A stretch of DNA of 64,000 nucleotides, taken from Prostheceraeus crozeri (Eukaryota; Platyhelminthes; Polycladida; Euryleptidae). The position numbers and the translations under genes were made by a program. The notes beneath the pieces were generated by a model. That model made no database searches. It saw only the letters and a list, made by a program, of their open reading frames with translations, and was not told where the DNA came from. Positions 28,017-40,903 of this stretch are shown piece after piece. Each line of letters opens with the position of its first letter. The first letter of the stretch is position 1. The stretch is taken from positions 122,536-186,535 of the forward strand of contig CAJQUW010004726.1 in NCBI GenBank assembly GCA_907163375.1, written 5' to 3'.

Positions 28017-29835
28017 CACGGTTGGAAGTGGGTCACAAACCCGCGTGGGTTGTGGGTCATGTTTTTCCGAAACGTGGGTGGGTCAGGTGGGTCAGACTTC
28101 GTTGACCTACTCCCAACCAGTTTGACCCATGATATCTTTGACAATCTTAAAAACAATAAACTTCATTTATTCGTATTCTTATCATTCATGAAAAATTATT
28201 GAGTCGGTGTCAGTGAAAGGGGTGACGGATTTACACAACCAAAATGGTGGGGGGGGGGAGAGTCAGCAAATAAGTTTCTGCTGATGTCAGTAGAAGCTGC
28301 CAGACAAATTTTCGTCATGCAAGCGTGCGCATCAAGTGAGGTGACAGTTAAGGGCATTTAAAAAGTTTCTTTAAAGTAATCGCGTTATCTAAAGTTGACA
28401 TTCGTTTTGTTTGTTTCGCTTGATTTTGTTGGTCTATCGTAGAAAATATTCTCTGTTAGAGATTATAATGGTAAAGTGCTGGTAAAGATTGATCAGACCA
28501 TTAATATTTCGAAATATTAATTGATCAAAATATCTTGATAATATGCATGCTTCATATCTAAAGTATTTCGCCGTTCAATCAAAAAGTACTTTCACATCAT
28601 ACATCTTCCATGCATCTCATTTGATACATGATAATCTGAAATACGATAATTCATACGACGTTCATTAATATAGGCTTATCCCATTCACACAAACTAAATG
28701 CGGGTGCAGTTCGGTGCAGAGATATTTTTTGACATTTCGCATCAATAAAAAAATTTGTTTTGATATTTGATTTGGCATCAATAAAAATAGGAATATTTAC
28801 ATGATGTCGCTAGTGATAGTGAATGTAGCGCCATTGAAATATATCAGCTTATCTGCATACTGTATATGTACAGTACATTGTAGGCTAATTCATGAATTAT
28901 AATCTTGTTCTCGTGCATTTTGCTATTCACGCGTTATACGCATGGTTGCTCCATTTGCCTTTCAATGAGTGTCATTCTTAGATGAAATATACAACTTTCT
29001 AGTTAAATCTAACATAAACGAAAGTTTATGGAATTTTAATCGATTGCCATGTCAGAGGCAACAAAATATTAGTTTGACGATTGATCTGAGACCATCTTCA
29101 CACATGTAGTTTACATATTGTACATAACAAATGCATGAATGTAGGCCTACTGCAATTTTATTTTTTAGCTTCATTTGATCAGGAAATGTAAAATTTGACA
29201 CAATCAGTCGGATTTAGATATGTGTAGGCATATCCTTTTCTAGGAGTGCAGGTCGTAGAGTTGAGATAATCGCACATACACGCATACCCAGGAATTTCTA
29301 TTATTTTGATAATGTGATTCGTTTATTTTCCATAGTCTGAGCGGCATCACTCAATGACAAATAAGAATATTCGACCGGATCGTGCACTGCTGTCATCTAC
29401 ACATGTACGTGCACTAAATGTATGTAACGTGGCGATGAACAACAGATTAATTTGACGAATGTATGGGTCCCACTGATCCCACAATGCTTCACAAATCTTA
29501 CAAATGCTTTGTTTTTGATTTTTTTAGCTTCCTGATACAAGTAGAATTTTGAAGCGGGGTAAGAACTAAACATTTCTAACAAAAATTGCAATTAATAATG
29601 CTAATATAAAAATATTATGTAAAATATAAATATCCTCCTGTAGAATGAGCAGATTATTAAATAGATTATCCCTACCCTATGGCCAAAATCAAATTGTTTG
29701 TGTGCAGCAATCTTAGTTGTAGGGCACTTAAATTATCTTAGCCAATCATCTTTCTACGAGCTAAATAGAAAAAAAATAATGTTTTCGTGAAAAGTCGGTG
29801 GGTCACGTGGCTTCGTTGACCCACTTCCAATTCTG
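28017..29835 (-). mobile_element. Non-autonomous hAT-like element, copy A
   Basis: It is the inverted counterpart of 38,958-40,895. Ends are CACGGTTGGAAGTGGGTCA and (inverted) CAGAATTGGAAGTGGGTCA. The left end carries a tract of GGGTCA/GGGTGGGTCA words. No transposase is seen. Unlike copy B, the 8-bp flanks (AGATCAGA and GGGCCTAT) do not match, so one end may have been altered or replaced. Confidence 0.75.
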
Positions 29836-30240
29836 GGGCCTATTTCAATTCAAGGTCCCCAACATTACTACCTTAATGTTAGGTGCCTAATGTCATGCTC
29901 CCTTAAGGTGGATAAACGCATAGAAATCCAACACTCTAAAACATTAAAGGACTAGAACGGTCATGGACAATGAAAACAATGTCAAAGCAACATCGTTGAA
30001 GTATCTAATCGCATAACAAACAATTCATTGTCTCTGGCTGTCACGTGATAGAATAGATATCTTACTTAGCAGAATGATTCTACATCATGAAAAGAGCAAA
30101 AAATCTTCAGGTACCTCAAGGACCTTAAGGTAGTATGTTAGCCGGTTTCAATCTTAGGATAGGTGGCAAAACTTAAGGTGAAGAGTAAGGTAGCTGTATA
30201 CCTACCTTATCAGCTACCTAACCTATTACTATCACTTGCA
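29836..30240. mobile_element. MITE-like element with palindromic CCTTAAGG words
   Basis: It begins GGGGCCTATTTCAATTCAAG right at the end of hAT copy A. Repeated TTAAGGTAG, TTAGGTGCC and ACCTTAAGG words run on both strands. A related sequence at 41,195-41,515 ends in the complement of the same terminus. No coding sequence. The exact right boundary is uncertain. Confidence 0.5.
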
Positions 30241-30684
30241 TAGACGGTATTTTCTATATTTGTTGACAATCAGCATTCATGCAAGACGTCATGCAATTTA
30301 CATGCTTGGTGCATTTACTGCAAATATACTCACTTAGAATATGTTTGAGAGTCATTTTCTATAATAAAGGAAAAGCTGCAAAAGTTCTGCGATTTCTGAC
30401 GTGTAGCCTAATTGCATGTTCATATTAAGAGATTTGAGAAATTAGATGACAAATATGCGTTTGGGGCTAGAGAGGAGAAGCACAATAATGTGACAACATA
30501 ATATATTATACATTATATATTATAGAATCGACAATTGAAAACAGCAAACAAATCGTATTGCTATTATGATCTTCTTGATAATGATAAAAATAACGTACAA
30601 CGCTTAATTGAGCGAAATGAAATGGCACGCGTAATGAAATCGACGAGCACATGTCAGAGAGCATTTAGCAATTTTGCTGCTTTT

Positions 30685-31290
30685 TCAGCATAGTACTTTT
30701 TTAGCAGTTAGCACTTCCATCTTCAGTTTATGCTCCAGACGATTTTGTATTATCTCTTCTTCTAATTTTTGGATTGCGAGCTTTGCAACAGTCGCTGAAG
30801 TACAAAGATCGGACGTTATTAAATCAACCTGTCGTGTTTCCATCTGTGAATAATCAATTGAGTGATCGAGGGTCTCCGTTGACTGTAGGGCTACGTCACT
30901 AGCCTCTGTCTCAATTTCAACAATATTTGAAGTCTCCTCTGCTGAGTGCGAAGCACACGGTATCATCGTCAATGCGGGGTTGTCTCTGCCCATTATATCC
31001 CAACATAATTCCATGATGGGATCTTCCGGAATTGATCTGCCACCTCCTGTTGCAGAACGACTACTACCTATTTTCGTAATGTAATTTCGAAGTTTGGATT
31101 TAAAATTATCCCATTTTTAACAACTTCTTAGCCTCGATGTCTTCTTCACCTGTTAAAACCTTTACGTCATCACACAGCTGCCTCCACGTAGTTGATTTGT
31201 TGTTCACAGTCAATTTGTTATTCACTCGTCTGAATAAAACGTCAGCTTCCTCCTTCACCGTTTGAAGAAAAATTACCACTGTCTCATTCG
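30685..31290 (-). pseudogene. Harbinger Myb/SANT-like protein (transposon 2)
   Basis: The N-terminal part encodes KEEADVLFRRVNNKLTVNNK then TTWRQLCDDVKVLTGEE, followed in a shifted frame by FKSKLRNYITKIGSSRSATG and EDPIMELCWDIMGRDNPALT. The tryptophan-helix pattern and the RSATGGG loop are those of Harbinger Myb/SANT-like partner proteins. The C terminus is Glu/Lys-rich and coiled. At least one frameshift (near 31,115) disables it. Confidence 0.7.
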
Positions 31291-31759
31291 AGAATGCTGA
31301 AGAAGATATAGTTTGTGATGCGGAGATAGTACAAATTTTACTACAGGAAGGCGAATGAGACTACTGCAACCAAACAACGATTGTTTATCGCTAAGATTGT
31401 GTTACTTACAGGTCGATCAAGAAGATTTCGAGTGTAATTGGCTCCTTATGATGAATTGTGTGGTATATAATGAATAAAGGCCCTTTTGACTACTCAGCCA
31501 TTTGGGTACAGCTACAGTGACGTGAAGTACGTCGCGAAGTTTGATGAATAATACTAAACCTACCTATGCTATTGCCAAATATAAAAAAAGAATCAGCAGT
31601 TTTCGAACAATGACAATATCATAAGCAATGACTGCTACTGAAGACTACTATAAAGTCATTGATCACTATAGTCACCATACAACTTCACTTGTCTTCACAG
31701 ATATATGAGAGTGTTTTGTATCAGAATCGGCACTAAATTAGCAATGAACGACACGTCTA

Positions 31760-32450
31760 ATGGACATTGTCGAAGAACTTAGCCAATCTCGAACTATGCA
31801 GCTAAGCATTTTCCATGATCCCAATAATCCGTTTGATTATGACAAAACTTTTTTCCAAAATTTCCGATTTACCAAAGAAGCTGCGATCACAGTTATAGAA
31901 AAAATTATACCATATCTACCTTTAAAGAAATGTTATTCAAGCAGTCTGCCTCCTTATCTTAAAGTTCTCTGCACTTTACGCTGCTTGGGAACCGGCAATT
32001 GCTTTTGGAATCTCAATCAAAATAGCAAGATATCTGCAACCACTGCACGGCGGTGTGTTTACGAAGGAGTTGAAGCTTTATGTCGAAGTGACATAGTACG
32101 ACGCTGGATCCCTTGATACTCTGTTGGCAGTGCGAAAACCATGGATCGAGAATCGGCAAATTAGGATTTTTACGGCAAATATAAGCTGCGTCGAATTGTC
32201 ACGGCCGTCGATGGCACTCACCGTCCGATGCTTCATTCCTCGACCCATGAACCGGCATATATAAATCGAAAAGAATGGCCAAGTGTTAATGTGATGATTG
32301 TCTGTGACTTGGACTACATAATACGGTGCTTCGATTGTTCATGGCCGGTGTCAGGTCATGATGCTAAAGTAATGTCGCAATCGGATATTCCTCAGCTTCT
32401 GCAGCATATTGAAGGTTTTAGTATTATTGGTGCTTCTGGGTATGCTTGAC
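31760..32450 (+). pseudogene. Harbinger transposase, N-terminal two thirds (transposon 2)
   Basis: ATG start. The helical N terminus is followed by LKVLCTLRCLGTGNCFWNLN (HTH region), then VTAVDGTHRPM with the first catalytic Asp, YINRKEWPSVNVMIVCDLDY, and CFDCSWPVSGHDAKVMSQSD with the HD motif, ending at IIGASGYA. Stops occur at 32,114 and in the linker after it. The C-terminal third is displaced to 37.9 kb. Confidence 0.85.
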
Positions 32451-33327
32451 ATTCTGGGTATGTCCAAAGTGTTTAAATATATCAAGTGTGGAAACTCCCC
32501 ATTACTCTAATGTATTTTTAGTGGCGACAAATCCGCCATCTTTTTTCGCCAAATAATTTTCAGATATTTATATTCATCAATTTCAAAAGTCGCTGTGGCT
32601 AAAATATTTAGTGACAACTTCACTTTTCTAGTGATTCCTACATAAAATTTACTGCCTTATTCATTTTTCACATCAATTTTGATGTTGAACGTGTCATTTC
32701 TGAATAAAATGGCTTTATAGATGAAACAGTGGAGAAATTGTCTCATTTGGCTCTCAGATATTGTTTATCTACATATTGAAGATGCATCTAATACAAATAT
32801 TTCCTGGAATGAGAAGAAAAGAATATTTGCTCGCTATTTTAGCAACATTTTTGTGCTTTAGATGGTTTTTTAACGTTTCATCTGCCAGTCAAGATCAACT
32901 CCGCGTGGTTGACGCACGTGACTCTTGCGCTTGTCCTAAAACAGCCCGTCATGCTCTTATTTTACTGATATCTGTGTTCATACATTGAGTGCACCAGTTG
33001 CAGGAAATTCCAACATCTTCATGGTAATTGAGCGAGATGTTCCCACACAAATCACTCTACGCTTTCACTGTTGTGACGTCATGCCTAGTCGCTGTCTGAT
33101 TGCTTTATTAAGTAAGGAAGCAGACAGACAGTCGCTACTGTGACTGTTCATAAAGCGCACGATGTTCTAAATTTTGCTGTTCAGTGAATCATTATGATCT
33201 GTGCGTGAAATGGCGTCTGGTAAGTTGATGTTAATGATAGTTAATTGAATCAACTCAAAGTTTTGCAACACGAGTATGGTCACTACATCTGATGCAGTTG
33301 ATATCACCCATCCACGGTTATACATTA
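32451..33327. other. Left flank of the segment inserted in Harbinger 2; no gene
   Basis: No protein family recognised. One imperfect hairpin is seen at about 33,094-33,147, where AGTCGCTGTCTG faces CAGACAGACAGTCGCT. The segment is bounded on the right by the TA and left end of Tc1 copy 2. Confidence 0.5.
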
Positions 33328-33329
33328 TA

Positions 33330-34668
33330 CAGATTGTTTCATAAAAAATGGATCACCCTTAAACATCGCCTTAACTTCAACTTTGTCTAACTCCGCCAAA
33401 CTTGAACGAATTTCTCTGAAATTTGGAAGATATGTCAGTTGTGCTTACTAATATCATTGTTGGAAATTTCAAGCATGAATATTGAGTTGTTTTCCTGTTA
33501 TAGATAAAAAAGTAGTAGATAATTTGATCTTCATTTAGCAATGTTACACAAAATCATACCTCACTCTTATAAAATTACATTTGTTTCCTTTGTTATGTAA
33601 TATGTTGTTCTACAAGCCAAAAGCTATCAAGCAAAACAAAAACAAAGAAAATCGGTCAATCAGAGCCAGTATAGCACCATTATTCATCAACAATAATGTA
33701 ACTGCTACATGTGATTAACTGGACTTCATGTTCCATAGCTTCCTGACTTCGTTGCGGTGGTGTTGGCAGCACTCCTGATTGCTTTCAGCTAGAAATCTAT
33801 CTCCTACCGGTTGAAAACAATACAAAGCACAAATGAACAATAGCGAGATCGCATTCACAAAAGCCAAAGTGTCAACCTTGCTAGAACTAAGGTTTTCTTT
33901 GCGAGCTACAAGCAAGCGACTAAATGTCCCTTACACAAATGTGCATCGATGGCATAATGATGATTTTCGACTCTGTCGTAAAGAGGGCTCTGGCCGTCCA
34001 CGCAAAACATCCAAACGTAGAGACCGCCTAATTTTGAGATTTGTTAAAGTTGATCCAAGTCTCTCGTTAACTGAGATGGCTGCACTAGACTGGTCTATTT
34101 CTAAGTCCACTATTCATAGAAGACTTATTGAGTCAAATTTCAAGAGCTGTAAGAGGCCCTCTCAAATCGAATTATCAGATCAGCATACAAAAAGACGTCT
34201 CAGATGGGAAATGAGTCATTGTCACTGGCGAAATCAATGAAATCTTATGCAAGTCTCAATTAAGGCTTAGGACATTATCTTGGCCAGTTCGTTCTCCTGA
34301 TCTGAATCCCATAGAAAATGTATGGAGCATTCTAAAACGTAACGTTCGTCGTTCAATGCTACATACAGATGGCGTATCACAACTTACGTCACTGTTAAAA
34401 AGAGAGTAGAGAAAGTTAGATCAGTCAAAAATCAACGATATCATCGAATCAATGCCTGGACGAATTGGTAATGTCATTGATGACAATAAGGGTAGGGCCA
34501 CAAAATATCAGCTTCTTAAGAACCGTTACTGTATCATAGCTTATCAGATTATATAAGGACATTTAAATATATTAGGGACATGAAATAACATGAAAAATGC
34601 TTTCTGTATCATACTTATGTTTTATTTAGTCAAATTTTGGGATGATCCACTTTTTATGAAACGGACTG
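33330..34668 (+). mobile_element. Tc1/mariner-type transposon, copy 2
   Basis: 1339 bp, with the same ends as copy 1 and TA on both sides. The two copies are over 90 percent alike where both are present, but they have lost different internal parts. It is inserted inside the segment that splits Harbinger 2. Confidence 0.93.
33833..34240 (+). pseudogene. Tc1-type transposase N-terminal part (copy 2)
   Basis: The DNA-binding half is present (RATSKRLNVPYTNVHRWHND, GSGRPRKTSK), and it extends past the copy 1 deletion point (ESNFKSCKRPSQIELSDQHT). The core is then deleted. The PDLNPIENVW coding segment survives downstream near 34,300 but out of the main frame. Copy 2 therefore keeps residues that copy 1 lost, and lacks the first and second catalytic acids. 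Confidence 0.8.
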
Positions 34669-34670
34669 TA

Positions 34671-37600
34671 TTTAGTAAAAGTAAATATAATTTTTAAGTG
34701 GCAACTCAGTGATGGTTAACTACATAGTCCACACAACCTCGTTCATGATGATGTTCAAGGTTGACAAAGACTCTGTCTAATGGTCGATCTTGTATAAAAC
34801 AGTTTGACACAATCAACTGGATCAGTAAGTCGGTCAGATTTTTGGCATATAATGAAACTATGTGTAAAGACGATACGTGTATAAGGTGCAATAATTTCCG
34901 CCATGCCCATTATGATTGGGCAACAAAATCAATTTCTCACTACTGATCCGATTCAACCCAGTTTACCGCGTCATGAATGTTATCTGAAAAGTTTCTTCTA
35001 AGTTACTATGTTTAATAGCGAGCATGCTTTAATAACAATTTTAGTAGGCCTGTTTGAGAAAAAGTAGTGACAGCTGACGAGTCTTTTTGTGAGAGTACTT
35101 TCAAAAAAAGAAAACTTGCGGGTTTTTAATTCAATTAGTAAAATGAAATTAATTTTTAGTTACCAACAAGGCTTGATTTGATCCGATGTCAAAACACGTG
35201 AGGTTATTCGAACGCAATGTTGCGTGTAAATAACAACTGAGACCAAGTTACTCCCACGAAAAGTTGGTACCAGCAGCCATAACTATACAGTGAGGTTTTC
35301 AGACGCAACAATTCGTCGAAATGTTAACTGTCTTTGCTGAACGGTTATATTTTTGCATGATCACTTCAAATATTCCGCATAATTCATTTATGCATTAACC
35401 GTTAGAATTAAGCAATTGCTTCTTAGAAGTAGGTATCTACTGAACACGTTACCGAAGTTTCATGGCATCAAATTTATAGGAAATTTTATAGTTTTCTAGC
35501 ATATACATGTAATGATATACTGAATCTGTCTTCTTGGCAATTTGTAGTTGCTGCTCGTCCGCGATTCCCAGATGATCATCATTATTCTTCAGTAATTGTA
35601 CAGTTTTTAATTTGATGTTAAGGAATCATGATAATAATTCATAAAGTTTTCTATAATTCATGTGAGCATTGAGGATCGTAGTACATGTGTATCCTATACA
35701 TGTGCATCGTAGTGATTATTAACGTAGGTGTATATATACAACTTGCGATATCTGAACACACCAAAAAAATGGCAGACTTAGAGATCTAGTTGATTACATC
35801 ACAATTCGTTTTACTGTATCGGCCGTTAGATAAATCGAATACCTTCCATGATGAGTCTGACACCTTTGTTGCAATATTTTTATTTACGCCTTTAACAGAA
35901 GCTTAATAATCAAATTTTGATCAATTTAGAAAAGCTGTTTCTTCAACCGAAATTTATATTTATCATGAATTAAAAATGTCCAAAACAACTACGCTACATT
36001 TATTTTATAATATTTGCTACATAAAAACAATGATTTTTTTATGGGTGTGCGCTGGGCTCACCTGCTCGCACCGAAAATTTTCGAGGTCATGCTGAAGCAA
36101 TTATTAGTAGGCCTTTAGGTGAAATATAGCTTGTTAAAATAAAGATAGCCTACATATTAGCAAGAGGAGCAACAGCGGGGTATTCACAGCGAAATAATAA
36201 AAATTCTGAGAGATTTCGTCGCCAAAAATGATTTGTCATGAACTTGAATCATCGAATTTTCGCCACTTCTTTCATGTTTTCCTCACCGCCAAGAATTGGC
36301 CGTGGTTTCCAAGGTATTTATTTCAACATCATGACACACAGAAATTGAGAGTTTGAATTGGATAATTTATTAATGCAATAATAATCGAATAATGCTCTCA
36401 TTTGGATAAATTATACTGCTGATGTGTGTTTGATGCCCTGAGTAAAGCTCCTTAATGGCAACTGCTTTTCATTTCTAGACAATGCCCCGTAAATTTCCGT
36501 CATGAAAAAATGCTATTCATGTTTATTACTTTCTTGGAGTAGGAATAATGAAAATATTGCATTAGGAAGTTACTTTTGATCAGCCCTATATGTGTGCATT
36601 TTTGTCAACAACGTGAAGCAGTATGAGGCAATCAGTATTCAGTAGTCTATACTGCACTTTGAAATGCTTAATACCGATGTCAGATGAACATGTACGGTGA
36701 AATTAATTGATAATTATTCGCAACGTCTAGACATAAACTTGAATGAATAGCACTCGAAATTTAATTGGTACAAGTGATCAAACCAAAAGTCAAACGTTTT
36801 GTGGTTTATTCTATATAGCTTTATAATACAAATTTCGGTTGAAGGCCTTTTGTGAATTGATGCATCCTATGATGTTCCAACCAATGAAATCAAAGCTGCG
36901 TCCCAAATGCTTTCATCTGCATCTGAATGTTTCGTGTTGCTTTTCTTTTTCTGTTGTGAATATGATTTTACTTTTCAGTGATTTGCCAGAAGCCGAGGAA
37001 CTATTGTATTAATTGCTCAATATATTCGAAAGCAATTAATGCAAAGTATCTGCAGCTTAAGGCTGGAGCGTCATTCTTCATTTTTCATTATTTTCATCAC
37101 TAACAAAAACAGTCATTTACGTGATATATCAATAATTTAATGACAACATTTCAGAATTTGACTATTTCTTCATAAGTTATCTCATTACGGATCATCAAAT
37201 ACTGCTATTGATCATAGAAGGAAATACAAGAGAAAACTCTGATGTAAGAAGAAAATGAGATGTTGGGATGTCAATAAAAAAATCATCAAATTTCATATAG
37301 GATGCCTTCATAATCAGATGAAAAAATTAGGACTAAAATAGTATATAATGTAGGTAAGGTCCATCATATTTCCAACATCCATTCATGAATGGAACTGTAA
37401 ACCTGATCAATGAATGTATGCACAACTGGTCATCAATAAGAAAATGAAGTATTTCTAGATTCGATACAAAGATTTTCAGATGTTCAGTGGGCAAAAGTTT
37501 GTAAACACGTTCATATACAGTACATTAATGCAATCATAAGTCACCTCCTCAAATCGCATAGAATGGTCTGCAGTCGTCTATTAAGTACCTTAAATTTATA

Positions 37601-37867
37601 TGCCAAATCAAATCTAGCATTTTAACCATAGAAGTGGATCTTCATCTCATGTTTTTGTCTTCTAGATGTCTACGGATAACTATGTAATTTTTCACTACTT
37701 CATAGCTTTGACATAGCTATTCAGTCCCTTCCATTCAATATTTCAATACTATTCTGTTGTCAATTGCGATATCGAATAAAACTGCTCATAAGAGCTGGCG
37801 AAAAAGTAATATCATAGCTGTCGCCACAAATCAACCATTGATTCCATACTTCCCTTATATACTTACT
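34671..37867. other. No gene seen (3.2 kb inside the Harbinger-splitting segment)
   Basis: Unique-looking AT-rich DNA. There is no ORF above 61 codons, no exon with convincing borders and no repeat with a second copy in the window. Confidence 0.5.
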
Positions 37868-38090
37868 TTGGGTATGTCTGACACCATATCCATCTAGCTT
37901 ACCTTTAGACCAACATCAAGGATGATATCAAAGAAAATTATGTGCTGCGCGCGTTATCGTCGAGCAGGCAATTGGTATTTTGAAGAATCGTTGCAGAATT
38001 TTGCAACGTCCCTTTCGATCAAAATTGACAAGTCTGGATTTATATATATGCAAGCCTGTCTGTGTGATGCATTACATGGCACGTGTATTA
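37868..38090 (+). pseudogene. Harbinger transposase, C-terminal DDE part (transposon 2)
   Basis: QRKLCAARVIVEQAIGILKN then RCRILQRPFRSKLTSLDLYI is the usual C-terminal block of Harbinger transposases (ARVxVExxFGxLK), including the catalytic Glu of VEQ. A stop and frame change precede it near 37,925. It is cut at 38,090 by a LINE. Confidence 0.8.
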
Positions 38091-38860
38091 GAAAGTGTTT
38101 CAAAAATCAAAGACCTTGGGGTTTATTTTTCTTGTAATTTGTCCTTTATCGACCATGTATGTTTTGCTGTGAATAAATCCTTCCGTATGCTAGGCTTCGT
38201 AAAAAGATTTTCTAAATCGTTCCATGATGTTCACGTGCTTAAGACTTTGTACAACTCATACATTCGTCCTCCGTTGGACTATTGCTCTCAAGTCTGGTCA
38301 CCTAACACTATATGTATGATTGCAAAAATTGAAAAAGTCCAGTAAGTAAAGTATCTTTGTTACCAAAGTCATGAGAATAGTGCGTTTTCTTACGAGAGTT
38401 TGTGTCAACGTTTCAAACTTACCACTCTCGAAAAACGTCGTGATGTTTCTGATGTATTGCTATTTCATAAAATTGTTAACCAAAGAGTGAATAGCAATTA
38501 CTTGAGTTCAGCAATTTTTCTGAAAGTGCCTGTGAGACGAACCAGACGTACTGACCTATTTACATCCAAAGGAAAGTGTCGATTGCTCATTCGGAAACAT
38601 GATTTTGTTCCTAGAGTCACTCGAATGGCCAATCAACTTCATGACATCGACTTTTTACATGACTCTGCGTGTTGCATAAAGCGAAAAATATTGTAGTCTG
38701 TGGCTTGTGCTCCTTTGTATTTCTATCTTTATTTCCTCCGTTTATTTTTGTCTTTTTATTATTCGTATATTTGAACTTTTATCAATCGTGTATGGTGACT
38801 ATTACTGGCCTTTAGCTGTTGTCATCTTTCAAATAAATTCAAATTCAAATTCACTTTAAG
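38091..38860 (+). mobile_element. 5'-truncated non-LTR retrotransposon (CR1/Jockey-like), 3' end
   Basis: The segment encodes the region C-terminal to the RT catalytic motifs: IKDLGVYFSCNLSFIDHV, LKTLYNSYIRPPLDYCSQVW, SPNTICMIAKIEKVQ, and after an in-frame stop HDFVPRVTRMANQLHDIDFL. It ends in an AAATTC-type repeat tail (about 38,836-38,858), typical of CR1/L2-group LINEs. It landed inside the Harbinger 2 transposase. Confidence 0.88.
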
Positions 38861-38949
38861 CTTGAGCTCCCAAATGATGCGCATGAATCACAGTTTTCTT
38901 TTGAGCCACTACATGACAATTTTGAGGTAAATAATGCTTCAGAAATTGG

Positions 38950-38957
38950 AAATACTG
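38950..38957 (+). repeat. hAT copy B target duplication, left
   Basis: AAATACTG directly precedes the CAGAG end and is repeated exactly at 40,896-40,903. Eight base pairs is the hAT hallmark. Confidence 0.9.
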
Positions 38958-40895
38958 CAGAGTTGGAAGTGGGTCAACGAAACATGACCCATGACCCACC
39001 TGACCCACGGCATATGTGACCCACGACCCACCTGACCCACCAACTTTTTACGAAAACATGACCCACGACCCACCTGACCCACGTGGTACCCTGACCCACG
39101 ACCCACCCGACCCATCACATCTTTGACCCACCTGACCCATCTAACCCACATGCTGCAAGGGTGAATGATGTGAGTGCAATTTCCGTTTATGGTATTATCT
39201 TTAGTTTCATTTTCATTCAAGATTCTATCTAGGACTATCTAGATAGAGGCCTCGTAGTATCAAAATTACTGTTAAGATTTGTTATCAAGATTCAAGTGTA
39301 TCAGATCTCTTATCACATGACAAATAGACATGCAACCTCATCAAAATTATCTTATAATCAAAGTTTATGCACCACAAATGCCTAAGGTTCTAAAAAAATC
39401 TAAGCGATTCTGTTTCTTGTTATAATTCTTGACTATCCTTTTTAGACTATCCTTTTCTTGACTATCCTATCCATTTTAACTCGTGAAGAGATGATTAGTT
39501 AAGTTGAGGGCCTACAGACTAAATTTCAAATGTTACATTTCTTTATCAAATGAAGTTAAAAAATAAGATTGCAGTAGGCCAAATCATTTATTCGTGCATT
39601 TATTATGTTAGATACTACATGTGTGAAAATTATCCCACAAAATTCATCAAACTAATATTTTGTTGCTTCTGATGGCAATCGATTCAAATTTCATTAACTT
39701 CCGCTAACTATTAAGTAGAAAGTTGTATATTTGATGTAAGAATGATATTCACTGAAAAGCAAATGGAGTAAGCATGCGTAACGCGTGAATAGAAAATTGC
39801 AGGAGGACAAGGTTATAATTCATTAATTAGCTTACAATGTACATATAGATGAACTGATATATTTGAGTGGCGCTGTATGTACGAGTACGTTGTGATAACA
39901 ATCACTAGTGACATCATGTAAATATTCCTATTTTTATTGATACCAGATCAAATATATCAAAACGAAACTTTTCATTGATACGAAGTGTCAAAAAATATCT
40001 CCTCACAGATCTTTGTCGTAATAAGTCTGTGTGAAAGAGATAAGTATATATCAATAATCGTCGTATGAATTATCGTATTTCAAATCATCATGTATCGAAT
40101 GAGCAATGAGATGCATGGAACATGTATGATGCGAAAGTAGATTGAGCGGCTTAATACTTTAGATGTGAAGCATGCATATTATGAAAGATATTTTGATCAA
40201 TTACATATTTCGAAAATATTTAGGCTCTGATCAATCTTTACCGGAGATTTGCCATTTTAATCTCTACCAGAGGATATTTTCTACCAAAGACCAACAAAAT
40301 CAAACGAAGCAAACAAAACGAAGGTCAGTTGGCATTGCAAGAAAATTTTCAAGATGAATAAAACCTCTGAATACGTGACTTCTTCAGTAGCTGTATCTCT
40401 GAAATCAAGGTCACACATCATAGGGTATCGTCAGACATAGCGACAGAGAATCGAGCAGATACAATTGTACTCAAACAACTTCTCTCCACCAACCAACATC
40501 TCTAAGTAGACAGCAGCAATTGTTTTCGAGCCTTTCATTTGTGTGAATTCCGCCCCCTTTCGAAACTGTATGAGACACGTGAAAGTCAATAGTGTTGCAT
40601 ATTTTGACTGTGTGCATCCATCACCCCTTTCAGTGACACTGACTCAATCATTTTTCATGAATGATTAGAATAAACGAATAAATGAAATTCACTGTATTTG
40701 AGATTGTCAAATCTATCATGGGTCAAACTGGTTGGAAGTGGGTCAACGAAGTCTGACCTACGACCCACCTGACCCACGGCAAATGTGACCCACGACCCAC
40801 CTGACCCACCAACTTTTTTGAAAAACATGACCCACGACCCACGTGACCGACGCGATTTTGTGACCCACTTGACCCACGATCCACTTCCAACTCTG
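38958..40895 (+). mobile_element. Non-autonomous hAT element, copy B
   Basis: 1938 bp. The ends are CAGAGTTGGAAGTGGGTCA in inverted orientation, with an exact 8-bp duplication. Both sub-terminal regions carry tracts of GACCCA(CCT) words, repeated more than ten times at the left. The interior matches copy A in reverse orientation. No transposase is encoded. It inserted in the C-terminal part of the Harbinger 2 transposase. Tandem short motifs near the ends of hAT elements are known transposase-binding regions, which these tracts could be. Confidence 0.9.
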
Positions 40896-40903
40896 AAATA
40901 CTG
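40896..40903 (+). repeat. hAT copy B target duplication, right
   Basis: AAATACTG, identical to 38,950-38,957. Confidence 0.9.

Noticed and set aside
28020-28130. GGGTCA tract as a nuclear-receptor response cluster or telomere-like repeat
   Set aside because: The same tract occurs at the ends of both hAT copies, so it belongs to the transposon.
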